Shown here piece after piece: positions 10,632 to 20,846 of a stretch of 64,000 bases of DNA. The stretch spans positions 124,001 through 188,000 of the forward strand of contig JAIVFI010000018.1 in assembly GCA_025558095.1 (NCBI GenBank). Reading direction: 5' to 3'. Origin of the DNA: Hyaloraphidium curvatum (Eukaryota > Monoblepharomycota > Hyaloraphidiomycetes > Hyaloraphidiales > Hyaloraphidiaceae). Below the pieces are notes generated by a model, which was not told the DNA's origin, did no database searches, and worked only from the letters and a program-made list of their open reading frames with translations. The first letter of the stretch is position 1. The number at the start of each line of letters is the position of its first letter. A program made the position numbers and the translations under genes.

Positions 10632-12576
10632 TCAGAGCCCGTCCTCCAGGCTGCTCAGGCTCCCCGTGCTCATCCTCCTCCCCTGCCCCGCCGTCTCCAT
10701 CGGCAGCCTCCAGCTCTCCTCCGCGTCCTCGTCCGCATCGTGCAGGATCCCCGCGAACGCGATCTTGGCCTTGGCCGCCTCCCCGGGCATCGGCGGGACG
10801 ACCGTGGCCAGCGCGCTGAGGTCGATCGATCGCGAGCGGGACCGGGTCCGCGGGGGGTCGAACGCCTCCCTCTGCTCCTCGAACCGCGCAGAGGGCGACG
10901 CCGTGCGCTGCACGCGGGCGTTGCGGGGCGGGGAATCGGAGCGCTGCGGCTGCATCTGCACGGCGCCGTGCTGGTGCGCGGAGAACATGCCGGCGAGGTT
11001 GGAACCGATCGAGTTGAGCCGCTTGATGGCGTTTTGGATGTTGCCCGTGAAGCCGCCCGACAGATCGGGCAGGTCCTCGTCGTAGATGTCCGTCGTCGGC
11101 GGGGTATCGGGGCGGCCGGTACGGCCGCGCTCGTAGTCGGGGGTGTTGGCCCCCGATTGCCGGCGCGGCAGGGTTCCCGCCGCCGCTGCGCTCGCGACCG
11201 AAGTGGAAAGCACGTCGGTGCCCTCGTGGTCGTGCATCGCCGAACCGAACGGGACGCCGTCGTCCAGCTCGTCCAGGATCACCGTCCGGTAGGCCTCCGC
11301 GACCTCGGGGGACAGCGGCGGCGGCGTCGGAGGGAGCTTGATGTCCATCCAGGTCGGCGTCGGGGGAAGCAGCGGATCCGCGTCCCATCGCCCGGCCGGC
11401 GGCACCGCCAGGCCCGAAGTGGCTACGGGCGCCACGATCTGGGGCCCGTCCGCCTCATCGCCCCCGTCGTGGCTGTCCGCGGGCGGAATGCCGCTCTGCA
11501 TCATGTTGATTTTCCGCCGCACCGTCCGCTGCCAGCCCCAGGCCTCCTGCTCGATGACGTAGAGATACTCGAGGTACTCGGGAGGCACCATCGTCCGGAT
11601 CCAGTCGTGCTCCAGCGCCTCGCGGGCCTTCATGCGCTTGGCGGGGTTGACCACAATCAGGTTGCCGACAAAGTCCTTTGCAGCGGGGGAGATGTCGAGG
11701 TCGGAGGGGAAGGAGTAGTTTGCGGTGACGACGGCCGTCGAGAGGTCCGACATGCGCCGGCATTTGGCAAAGGGGGAGGCGCCAGTCAGGAGCGTATAGG
11801 AAACGCTGCATGGTCGGGCGGGAATGAGGACAGAGTCGTGGCGAGAGGAGCGGGAAACACTGACATGCCAAGGGCCCAGAGGTCCACCTCCTTCCCGTAC
11901 GCCATTTCGCGATAGAGCTCCGGCGCCCGCGAGTGTGCCGCGCCGATGGAGCCCGGCGCCAGGTTCTGTTTCTGGGGATTCAGTTTCGTCGCGAAACCAA
12001 AGTCGACGAGCACGAGGTCGGGGTCCGGCGTGTTCGAGTCGCGGAACAGCAGGTTGCTCGTCTTGATGTCCCGATGGACCACATCGAGGTCGTGCAGGAA
12101 CGCTACGGTCGACGCCAGCGTCGCGACGATGACGGCGGCGTCGCGCTCGGTGAAGTTGCCCTTGAGCGTGATGTGGTCGAAGAGCTCGCCGCCTGCGGCC
12201 CGTCAGAGCGCCCTGGGGGTCGCCGGCGTCGGTACGCACCGGTCATGAGCTCAAACACCAGGTAGTACTTCGACCTGCTCTCGAACCAGTCGAGCAGCTC
12301 GACGATGTTGCGGTGCTTGATGGAGGCGAGGATCTGCAGCTCGCGCGGCAGCTGGTTGAACGGGTCCGTGGTGTCGTCGCGCGGCTGCGACGCAAAGTAT
12401 GCGTTCGCCTTGCGGATCGACTTGACGGCGACGTGGCGGCCGGACGGCAGGTGCAGGCAGTGCTTGACGGTGCCCTGCGCGCCCGACCCGAGGATGGCGA
12501 CGGTCTTGAAGTCGCGCTTCTTGGCGTACGACGACGGCTGCGGGCCGCGCCGCAGCAGCAAATCGAAGACGCCCAT
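10632..12576 (-). CDS. CaMK-like serine/threonine protein kinase with long C-terminal tail
   Basis: Three exons (12240-12576, 11865-12192, 10632-11805) give 612 aa. The kinase domain occupies about residues 18-300. It has a P-loop GSGAQGTV, VAVKSIRK lysine, RELQILASIKHRNIVEL helix C, GGELFDHI hinge, HRDIKTSN catalytic loop (usually HRDLKPEN), DFGFATKL and a RAPELY APE motif. It then has DLWALGIVSYTLLTGASPF of CAMK kinases, where a 59-nt intron interrupts Gly-Ile. The roughly 300-residue tail is Pro/Ser/Thr-rich, low-complexity and without a recognised calmodulin-binding domain. A signalling role is likely; no specific orthologue is claimed. GTG at 12651 is an upstream alternative, but the ATG at 12576 fits the family better. 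Confidence 0.88.
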
Positions 12577-13052
12577 CGCCGCCGCCGGCCGTGCGGGCCG
12601 AGGGCGCGCTGGCGTGGGCCCCGGTTTTCGTTGTTGAGGCTCCCTCGCCACCGCCGGCGACGCTGTCCCTGTCCCATCCCTCGAGCATTGGCGGACCTAA
12701 GATTGCCAACCAGACGAGGCGAGCCAGCTGATTGGTCCTTAGAGCATCAAGAGATCGGTTTGGATGTCAATAAGGATTGGACCTGCGCTGTGCCTGGTCG
12801 TTCTTCTGCCTGCGAACGCCAAGGCTCGTAGACCAACCCAAGATGATGGTGCAGACGTCGTCTGAGCTCTCTTCGGGGGTACGTGAGCCACTGGGTGGTT
12901 CGAATGATATTTGGCATTGATTGGAGATGGGGCGGCCGAGCGAAGCCACTGCATTCGACCGCTGACGGAGCGAGCGGTCGCGCGGGGCTGGGCACTCTTG
13001 CCAACCGTCGCACGAGACCCCGCCCCGCCCCGCCCTCCCTCCCCCGCCCGCC
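12577..13052. other. Divergent intergenic region
   Basis: Between the kinase (minus) and the MYND protein (plus). Frames present here have no start, splice or motif support. Probably promoters of both genes. Confidence 0.4.
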
Positions 13053-14340
13053 ATGCCGTGCACGTGCCGCTCCTCAAGCAGCGCCGACTCGGCGGCGTGG
13101 GAGTCGTTCCGCTGGCCGGACTTCGTGCGCGAGTTCCGGTCACTCGCGAAGACCATCCCCTCCCCTCCCGGGGCTCCCGGGAGCACCGAGCGCACCGTCG
13201 AGCTGCTCTCCAAGACGCGCGACCTGCTCGCTGCGATCGCCAGCCCGCGCGAGACGCGCAACAAGCCGCTGGTGGCCAAGTTCTTTGCCGACAGATCTCG
13301 TTCGTGCTCTCCGCTCCGCGTCCTGCTGTGGACCTGAAGCACCTTGGCACAGGTCTGCCCAAGTGCCATCCAAATCTCTTGGACGCCGAGAGACCGCTCC
13401 AAAAGGGCTTCAACGCGACGTGGCCCAAGTACCGCGCGCTCTTCTTCGAGTGGGCCGGCACGGTCGAGGACGGCTCGGACCTCGATCCACACGTGGCCGC
13501 CATCAACGAGAAGAAGTGGCCGCAGGCCGCCCTTGTGGTCGCCCAGCTCGCTGTTGGTGTTTCCATGTTCCTGAGTCACTGGTCATTTGACCTGGCCATC
13601 GTGCCGCCGCAGTACCCTTTCTCGGCCCTCAGCGAGGCACTCGCTGAAATGTGTGCCGACCACGCGTTCCTCGACGCCCTTTGCATCGCCACGGCCAAGG
13701 GCCACCGCGTGATCGCCAAGGAGCGCTACTTGGAGGACCAAAAGTGCTCCGACTCGGACCTCGATCGCGCGGGCTACGACCTTATCAACTGTCTCTGCCT
13801 CCTCTCTGGGCTGACCGCCGCACCGGAAGCCGCCGACTGGATCGCCACCGCCACCGCCAGGGCGTCGCCCGAGGCCGCCGCCTCGCCGTGCCAGCTGGCT
13901 CTCGTCGGCGCGCGCAAGTTCGAGCGCGCTTTGCGCAAGATCGGCTACACGAGGAACGCCGACTCGGCGAGGGGGTACATCGAGGCGATCGGGGAGAAGG
14001 TGTTCGGGAAGGAATTCGCGCTCGATCCGGGCCGGTTCCTGCCCGGAGCGCATGCCCCGCTGCGCGCCGCACCGCGCATGATCGAAGGCGTGGTGCCCGC
14101 GCCCGTGCCCGCCGCTGCCACGCGCGCCAAAGTTTGCTGCGCCTGCGGAAACGCCGCCTCCGCGGATTCCCCGCTCCGCGTGTGCTCCGGTGGGTTCTCC
14201 GTCGATCGATGGCGCGGCGATGGAGCTGATGATCCGCGGCAGCTTGCAAGAATGCCTGGTACTGCAACGCCGCGTGCCAAGCATCCGACTGGGGCCGTCA
14301 CAAGGCTGGCTGCCAGGGCGCCAAGCGCCCCTCCGAGTGA
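13053..14340 (+). CDS. MYND-type zinc finger protein
   Basis: Three exons (13053-13299, 13353-14189, 14243-14340) give 393 aa. The C-terminus is a complete MYND finger, assembled only when intron 14190-14242 is removed: CCACGN...RVCSACKNAWYCNAACQ then SDWGRHKAGC. The order C-x2-C, C-x2-C, YC-x3-C, H-x3-C is intact. The roughly 330 residues before it are helical with no recognised domain. A second in-frame intron (13558-13620, donor GTTGGT, acceptor CCGCCGCAG) is possible and would remove 21 residues. MYND fingers bind proline-rich peptides; early-diverging fungi have expanded MYND families of unknown role. Partner and function are not determinable. Confidence 0.8.
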
Positions 14341-14618
14341 TCTTCTGTCGAGCCTGGGCGGCGGCGCGGTCGAGTTTCGGTGATGGAGCATATTCCGGTT
14401 TCAATGACGTGCTTAAAACGGCATCTTTCGGCGCTCATGGCCTCCGTCACGATCGGTTCCGTTGCTTTGTTCCTCGGCAGTCGGTCGTTGAGGACCTGCC
14501 GTCCAGTCGGGGCTGTGCAGACGGATCGCGAAGCTGCTGCGCCTCGTTGAGGTTGCAGAATTGTCCCGCACCTCACTCCAAGGCATCGTCCCATCGTTTT
14601 GGACAGTACCTTACGAAA

Positions 14619-15782
14619 ATGCGCGCGGTATTGTTCTCGTGGCTTGCCCTCGCCGTTCTGGGGGCCGCCGGGCCGGCGATGGCCGCCTGGGGCTGCCCGG
14701 ACGGCACGTCCTTCTCCGAGGGTCTCTGCGTCTCGACGAGCCATCCCGCGGCCTCCGCTGTCGCCGCGTCGCTCCGCAAGGCCTTTCGGAACGGCAACCT
14801 CGGTGCGCTTGTGGCCGGCGTGTGGCAGAATGGGAGCGCGGTCGTTGCCGGCGCGCTCGGAGAGTCGCTGCCTGGCGTGCCGGCCCAGCCCGACATGCGG
14901 CACCGGGTGGGCAACGTCGCGGCCAGCTTTCTGACCGTGCTGTTCCTGCAACTCGTGGACGAGGGGAAGGTGTCGCTCGATGACCCCGTCACCAAGTACC
15001 TGCCCGACCTCGGTGTCCCCGACGGCGACCGCATGACCCTTCGCATGCTGGCCTCGAGCACCACGGGCCTGGAGCATTTCCCGGTCATCGACGCCTTCCT
15101 GAACGATTGGTACGCGAATCCGTTCCGCACTTGGGATCCGCGCGAGCTCGTCGCCTACACGTTCAAGGTGCCCCGCCTCTTCCCGAACCCGGGCGAAGGG
15201 CAGCACTTTGCGGACACGAACCTCGTCCTTCTTGCCCTCGCCCTCGAGAGCGCGACCGGGCAGAAGGTGCACGACATGATCACGGGCCGCTTCATCGTCC
15301 CCCTGGGCCTGTCGGCGACCATTTCGCCCTGGAACCCAGAGATCCCCGGCCCCGTCTTGCACTCGTTCACCAACGAGCGCAACAGTGCAATCTGGGAAGA
15401 GGCGACGTTCTGGAACCCGCAGTGGAACCCCTGGTCCGGCGACGTGTCGTCGTCTCAAGACGACGTCCGCAAATGGTTCGAAACTTTCGGCTCCGGGAAG
15501 CTGCTTCCTCCGGCTTTGCAGAAGGTACTGATCAGCAACCCCCGCCAAAACGGGAAGAACCGATACTACGCCATGGGCATCGGTGTTTGGGGAGATTGGC
15601 TCTTCACCAACCCGGGTCTGCAAGGGCTGCAGGGCGGAGCAGGGAAGCACCTGCACGCGGACGCGACCATGGTCTTCTACAACACGTTCACGCAGGCTTC
15701 GGACCAGAACACGCACTATCCGACCGAGCTCTTTGTCGAAATTTCCGGGCTGGTTGGGCTGCCGGCCCCTATCCCCAACTGA
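14619..15782 (+). CDS. Secreted serine beta-lactamase/DD-peptidase-fold protein, apparently inactive
   Basis: Single exon, 387 aa, with a signal peptide (MRAVLFSWLALAVLGAAGPAMA). The middle matches class C beta-lactamase/R61 DD-peptidase folds: LQLVDEGKVSLDDPVTKYLP, the LRMLASSTTGLEHF loop and NLVLLALALESATGQ. The catalytic elements are replaced. The SxxK motif (family GSVTKSF) reads GNVAASF, so Ser becomes Asn99 and Lys becomes Ala102. The YxN motif reads FAD, and no HxG/KTG motif is seen near the end. It is therefore best read as a secreted pseudo-enzyme such as a binding protein. The protein contains few cysteines (GCPDGTSFSEGLCV at the mature N-terminus). Confidence 0.85.
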   Translation: MRAVLFSWLALAVLGAAGPAMAAWGCPDGTSFSEGLCVSTSHPAASAVAASLRKAFRNGNLGALVAGVWQNGSAVVAGALGESLPGVPAQPDMRHRVGNVAASFLTVLFLQLVDEGKVSLDDPVTKYLPDLGVPDGDRMTLRMLASSTTGLEHFPVIDAFLNDWYANPFRTWDPRELVAYTFKVPRLFPNPGEGQHFADTNLVLLALALESATGQKVHDMITGRFIVPLGLSATISPWNPEIPGPVLHSFTNERNSAIWEEATFWNPQWNPWSGDVSSSQDDVRKWFETFGSGKLLPPALQKVLISNPRQNGKNRYYAMGIGVWGDWLFTNPGLQGLQGGAGKHLHADATMVFYNTFTQASDQNTHYPTELFVEISGLVGLPAPIPN

Positions 15783-15889
15783 ACGAGTGGAAAGAGAGGT
15801 GAAGCTTGGGAGAAGGCACAAAAGGAATGATCTCAAGGAGATATATAAAAATTGAAAGGGGTGAAGTGGAAAAGACAATGGCACAGGGG

Positions 15890-17034
15890 CTAAAGACCGG
15901 CCCCTTTCCGCTTCGCCCGCGCTTCCAGCTCCTCGTCCGAGAGAATCTCTCCAAGGGCCCACGAGACCATCTTGGCGCCGATCCAGAGGGCGTCCGTCGG
16001 GGCGTAGGACTTGCGGTCAGGGGAGGTGTAGAAGGTGTCGATCCATTTGTCGACCTGCTCGACGGACGGTCCGGAATAGCCCTGCGGCCGGATTGCGGGT
16101 TAGCTTTCCCGTCCGCAGCAAGCGAATCGGCCGACAGTCCACCTCCTTTGCCTCGACAGCCTCCTTTCGCATGCCCTTGAGGTACTCTACAAAGAGATCT
16201 GCCGAATACTGTAGAGCGGCAGTTGGTTGATGTTCGGCGCTCTTCATATCACCAACGCACCTCGGGGTGGACCTGCCAGGTGAAGAACCGGTTCTCCAGG
16301 ATCGACCCCTGTATCGGAGTCTGCGGCGTCGAGCCGAGGAGCTGGAACCCCGGTGCCAGCTTCGCAACATGGTCCTGCGAGGGGCGAAAGGACCCTCAGA
16401 ACTGCCGAATCGCGCCGAGCGACCGTGATTCCCGCACCCGGTGCCCCAGATAGACGGCGAAAGACTCCTTGTCCGTCTTGAGTATCCTGTTTCCCTCCTG
16501 TGTGAGCTTCACGTCTAATCTCCCCTCCTCAAGCCCCGTCGGATTGATCTCCGCTTCTCCCCCGAGCGCTTGGTGCACGATCTGGTGTCCGAAGCACACC
16601 GACATAAGACGAGCACGCTTCGAGTCCCGCAACGCCCGTAGGTAGTCGGCCAAACGCAGGATCCACGGCTCGGGGTCGAACGCGGCGTTGAAAGAGCCCG
16701 TGAGGCAGAGCGTGTCGTATCGCTCAGGTTCCTCGGGGTAGACGCCCTCGTACACGTTGAAATTGTCGAGCTCTATCTCGAAGCCTTCGAAGTAGGTCGA
16801 GGCGATCTCGTTGAACCAGGCGCGGAAAATCTGCTCCATATCGCCGAACTGCTCCAGGCCCGGCCACGGCTTCTCCGCGGAGAGCAGGGCAACGCGGAAC
16901 GTGCGCTTGCCGGACTGCGAGACCGTCATTGCGACCGGGATTCCGTGGAGTTTGGCCGCGCGGAACGGGACGCGGTGCGGAGAGATAGAGGGGTCGCGCC
17001 CGCGCCGATCATCGGCCGCAGCGGAGGCGTGCAT
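15890..17034 (-). CDS. Class I glutamine amidotransferase-like protein
   Basis: Four exons (16438-17034, 16261-16374, 16143-16208, 15890-16081) give 322 aa. The GATase1 fold is recognisable: YDTLCLTGSFNAAFD (oxyanion-type GS loop), SVCFGHQIVHQALGG (nucleophile Cys-Phe-Gly-His) and TWQVHPEY (His-Pro-Glu triad residues, joined across intron 16209-16260). This is the stand-alone type related to fungal GMP synthase-like/DUG3-neighbour amidotransferases that may hydrolyse gamma-glutamyl compounds. The ATG at 17034 directly abuts the catalase stop codon, so the start at 16929 (MTVSQSGKRT), just before the conserved RTFRVALLSAEKP, may be the real one. In that case the protein would be 287 aa. Confidence 0.85.
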
Positions 17035-20000
17035 CTACCAAATCGGAAGACAGAAGAAGAAGTACATCAACTGAAGATCGTCTAGGCAGGGACGCGAGGG
17101 CTGGAATCGAAAGGATTCAGTCAGCGGCGTGCCCCTTCGACCGCAGCTTGTCACCCACTCGTTCTCGCGCTGGAAGGTGCGGCCCTTGATGAGCGCATCC
17201 TTCAGCATCCCCCAGATGCTCCTGACCGACGCATCGTCGTCCGAACGGCTCGTCAGCACCCCCATCTCCGCCTCCATCGACTCGGGCACCGCGGCGGTCA
17301 TGGCCCACATGGCTTTCTGCGCGACCTTGCTCACACTGGCGCCGATCTTGGAGGTGACACCCTCGTCGGGCGACGTCGAGCTCGTGGAGTTGGCCAGGCC
17401 GATGGTGGGGAGCGCCGAGGCGGCGAGGAGGTCGATGCCGTTGCCCGAAGCAGCGATCGGCTTGCAGTGCTTGAACTGCTCGTTGATGAAGTGAACTTGC
17501 AAAACGAAGATCAGATGGGACCCGCTACAGGCGACCTGTGGGACAACCAACCGGCCAATCCGTCGCGCTTGAGGGCGTCGATGTGCATCTCGGTGCCGCC
17601 GGGCACCCAGACGGCGTCGTAGAAGGTCGAGGACACGTGGATCAGCATCTTGTCCGGCACGAGCTCTTTCTGGCCGTCGACGGTCTTGATCGGTCCGAAA
17701 GTCTGTGCAGCGAAGCGTGTCAGGGAGGTTGGAAGGTTCTGCGGAGATCGATCGTGCGACGAACCGCGCTGATGACCTCGCAGACGGCCCCGTTCTTCTC
17801 CACCTCGGCCTTGAACGCAGCGATCTGCCTCCCGCTGACGCCTTCGGCCACCAGGATGGCGATCTTCTTGCCCGCAACGTTCTTGGGCCGGAACTCGAGG
17901 ATCGACAGGCCCTTGGTCGTCTGCCCGTGGTTTTTGACGGCGGCCTGCTTCGGCGGCGCAACGCCGAGTCCGCTGAGAACGCGCTGATCAGATTGTTGTT
18001 TCGAATGCGCAAGGCGAGGGCACTCACGACGCAACACGCTTGGCCAGCTCGTGATCGACGTGGTTGAACCTGCCCACCATCAGCTCGCGCGTCGCCATCC
18101 TCTCGCACTTGCCCAGCTCGAACCAGGCCGCGGCGACGAGGTGGTTCTTCTCCGGCTCCGAGAGCGAGTTCCAGAACAGCGTAGCCTTATGGTGCGCAGG
18201 TGGGAGCGTCAGCAAGCGCATCGAGAGCAGAAGCCTCGCGAGCCCTACCTGCGAGAAGTGGTCGGAGAACTTGGCAGTCGGCCTCGCCGCAACTTTGGTC
18301 GTCATCCGGTCTTCCTGCGATCCGGCAACCGCCGAGCTCAAGCCCGTCGAGAGCTGCGAGTGCTGGTGAGCTCCTTCCGCCACGGGTTTGGGCCCTTTGC
18401 CTTGGTCGATCCCGTGCGGGAAGTACTGCGACCGCTGCATTAGCTGGCTGGACGCAACTGCCCTGAGTCAAGCTGCTCACGTTGACGTTGGACGAATTGA
18501 CCTTGAAGGCCATGAAGCCGTCGCGCTGGTTGTTGTCGAACGGGCAGCGAGGCGCATTGGTGGGCAGTAGGTGGAAGTTGGGACCCATCCGGTGGAGCTG
18601 CGTGTCCTGGAGACCGCGAGGAGTCAGCACGGGTGAATCGACATCTCCAGCGCAACCCACGTGGTAGCTGAAGATGCGCGACTGCCTGCGGAAAACAAAA
18701 GCCGTCAGTGATCACAGACTAGACGATAAGCCACAGCCGAAGCTCACAGCATGGGATCGTTCGAGAACGTGATCCCCGGCGGAACCCTCGACGGCGCGAA
18801 TCCGGACTGCTCGACCTGCACGGAGACTGGGTCACCGAGTGCAAAGATAGGATCGCCGGGTCGCGAGTCACCTGGGTGAAGAACTCGTCCGGCGCCTTGT
18901 CGATAACCATGCGGCCGATTTTGTGCACAGTAACGAGGCTCTCGGGAATGATCTAACGCGCGGGAAAGTGAGTGGAGGCCGTGAGATTCAAGCAAGGGGC
19001 CGACCTTAGTCGGGTCGAGCAAATCGAAGTCGAACTTCTCCGCGTCTTCTGGCTTCACGACCTGCACGCCAAACTCCCAGGCCGGGAAGACCCCGCGGTT
19101 GATGTTGTCGTAGAAGTCACGCCTGCATAGGTGCCGTAAGCTGGAACCGAGATCATCGTAGCGCGATCGCACCTCTGAAAATCCGGGTCCTTGCCGGCCG
19201 TCTTCTGCTGCTCGTCCCACAGGTTGCTCTCGAGGCCCTGCTCGGGAATCCAGTGGAACTTGACGAAGGTCTCGTCGCCCTGCTCGTTCTGGAGGACGAA
19301 CTGCGAAGCAACGATCAGGATCGATCGAGGATGCGGCGAAGCCAAAAATACTCACCGTGTGCACGCCGAAGCCCTGGATGTTGCGCAGCGTGCGAGGGAC
19401 GGTGCGATCCGACAGTATCCACATCACCATGTGCGTGCTCTCCGGCTTCTGCGAGATGAAGTCCCTGCGAGATTGATGGCGATGAGCCTGAGCAAACGGT
19501 TCACGTCTCCTGCAACTCACCAGAAGCTGTCGTGCGCGGTGGCTGCCTGCGGCCTGAGGACAGACGATCAGGTGGCTGTCAAGATCGCACCAAGGATCCC
19601 TCACATCTCCATCTTGGGCTCCGGCTTCAGCGCATGAACGAGATCGGGGAACCTGGAGGGACGAAAGCCTCTCAATGTCCGCGCAGCGTCTTGAGCAGTA
19701 GCCAACTCACGAAATGCCGTTCTGGATGAAGAAGACGGGAACTGGATTCCACGTTGGTCAAAGGATCGTTCCGAACCGATTCGGAACTCACTGTTGTTGC
19801 CGACCAGATCCCAATTTCCTTCCGCCGTGTAGAACTTGACTGCGAAGCCCCGCACGTCCCTGACGTTGTCCGCGGAGCCGCGCGAGCCCTGGACCGTTGA
19901 CAGACGGAGGAACAGCGGGGTGCGGGTCCCGGGCTTGAACACGGCGGCCTTGCAGATCTTGGTGATGTCGAAGCCGTCCGTGGGGCCGTACGGCTCGAAG

Positions 20001-20349
20001 TAGCCAAAGGCGCCGGTGCCGCGGGCATGGACGACGCGCTCCGGGATCCTTTCGCGGTCGAAGCTGGGGCGAGCGGGAGGGCGCCGTGAGGAATCGAATC
20101 GGGTGACGCATCGGTGCCGGACCACCTCTGGAGCTTTTCGAGGAAGTGAAAGTCCTCCAGAAGCGTCGGTCCGCGGTCTCCGGCAGTGAGCTGGTCCTCG
20201 GTGGTCGACACGGGGACGCCGAAGTTGGTGGTGAGCCGGGACTGCGAGCCGGTGCCCGCCGGGACGGCGCCCGGGTTCCCGTTCGAGAGCGCGGCCGCCG
20301 CCGCGCCGGCGACGGTGGGCTCGGTGGCGATGTCGGTCGGGACGGGCAT
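17035..20349 (-). CDS. Large-subunit (HPII-type) haem catalase with C-terminal GATase1/DJ-1-like domain
   Basis: Hydrogen peroxide dismutase. Seventeen exons: 20126-20349, 19792-20063, 19711-19741, 19605-19652, 19521-19553, 19356-19464, 19173-19300, 19005-19122, 18872-18952, 18748-18815, 18661-18685, 18481-18606, 18249-18434, 18028-18185, 17765-17972, 17552-17702, 17035-17495. They total 808 aa in frame. Visible are [16 protein letters not shown], the distal His in [15 protein letters not shown] (spliced), [10 protein letters not shown], the proximal Tyr in SRIFSYHDTQ and NQRDGF. After about residue 600 comes the flavodoxin-like domain ([30 protein letters not shown]). This marks large-subunit catalases. 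The last 30 residues are uncertain. An extra 54-nt intron (17101-17154; donor GTGACA, branch CTGAC, acceptor TTCCAG) fits, and a +1 frame also reads plausibly to a stop at 17117. Confidence 0.92.
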
Positions 20350-20846
20350 GGTGTGGGGCGAGCCGGTAGTTGAGTTGTCGAAGGCTGCAGCGGAGTTTGG
20401 CGGAAGGGGGGGGTGATGAGGTGGCACCCCCGCGGCGCGAATCGAGGGCTTCCACTTTCGACGCGACCGCCAACTTATCCTCGCTCAGGTTTTCCGATGC
20501 ATCGGACCCGGTTTCGGCAAAAGCAGTATGTCACCGTCACTTCAGACTTTGGAGGGCATTGAGGGGCTTTCACAGTCGCCGCTTCGCCGCGGTTCCGGTG
20601 GTTCGGCCAGGTCGACAGGAGTAAAAGAGTGGCGCAATGCAACTTTGTCCTCCGCCCGAGCATAATCAAGGTGGGTGCATGGTTGCTCTGTGTCCTAATG
20701 CGTCGATCCGTGCTTGCGATGTAGGGACGTTTTCCCTGCCGAGGCCTTGCGTCCCCACGCGGTGGCAACCAGGCGGCCGCGCGGGCCGCAAACCGCGCAC
20801 CAGCTTTCTCCATGACTCGCCCAGGCATCTCTGCAGCCGGGCCGTT
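20350..20846. promoter_or_regulatory. Shared upstream region of catalase and hybrid histidine kinase 1
   Basis: Roughly 500 bp between divergent start codons of the catalase (20349, minus) and histidine kinase 1 (20847, plus). No coding gene is supported. An in-frame ATG at 20637 could extend the kinase by 70 residues, but that extension has no recognisable character. I assign it as promoter space by position only. Confidence 0.4.

Noticed and set aside
17035-17157. A definite frameshift mutation in the catalase
   Set aside because: The shifted ending is only one of three equally readable endings; a normal 54-nt intron explains the region without any error.
15890-20349. A fused catalase-amidotransferase gene
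   Set aside because: A TAG stop separates the two, the catalase already has its own C-terminal GATase1-like domain, and the amidotransferase is complete on its own.
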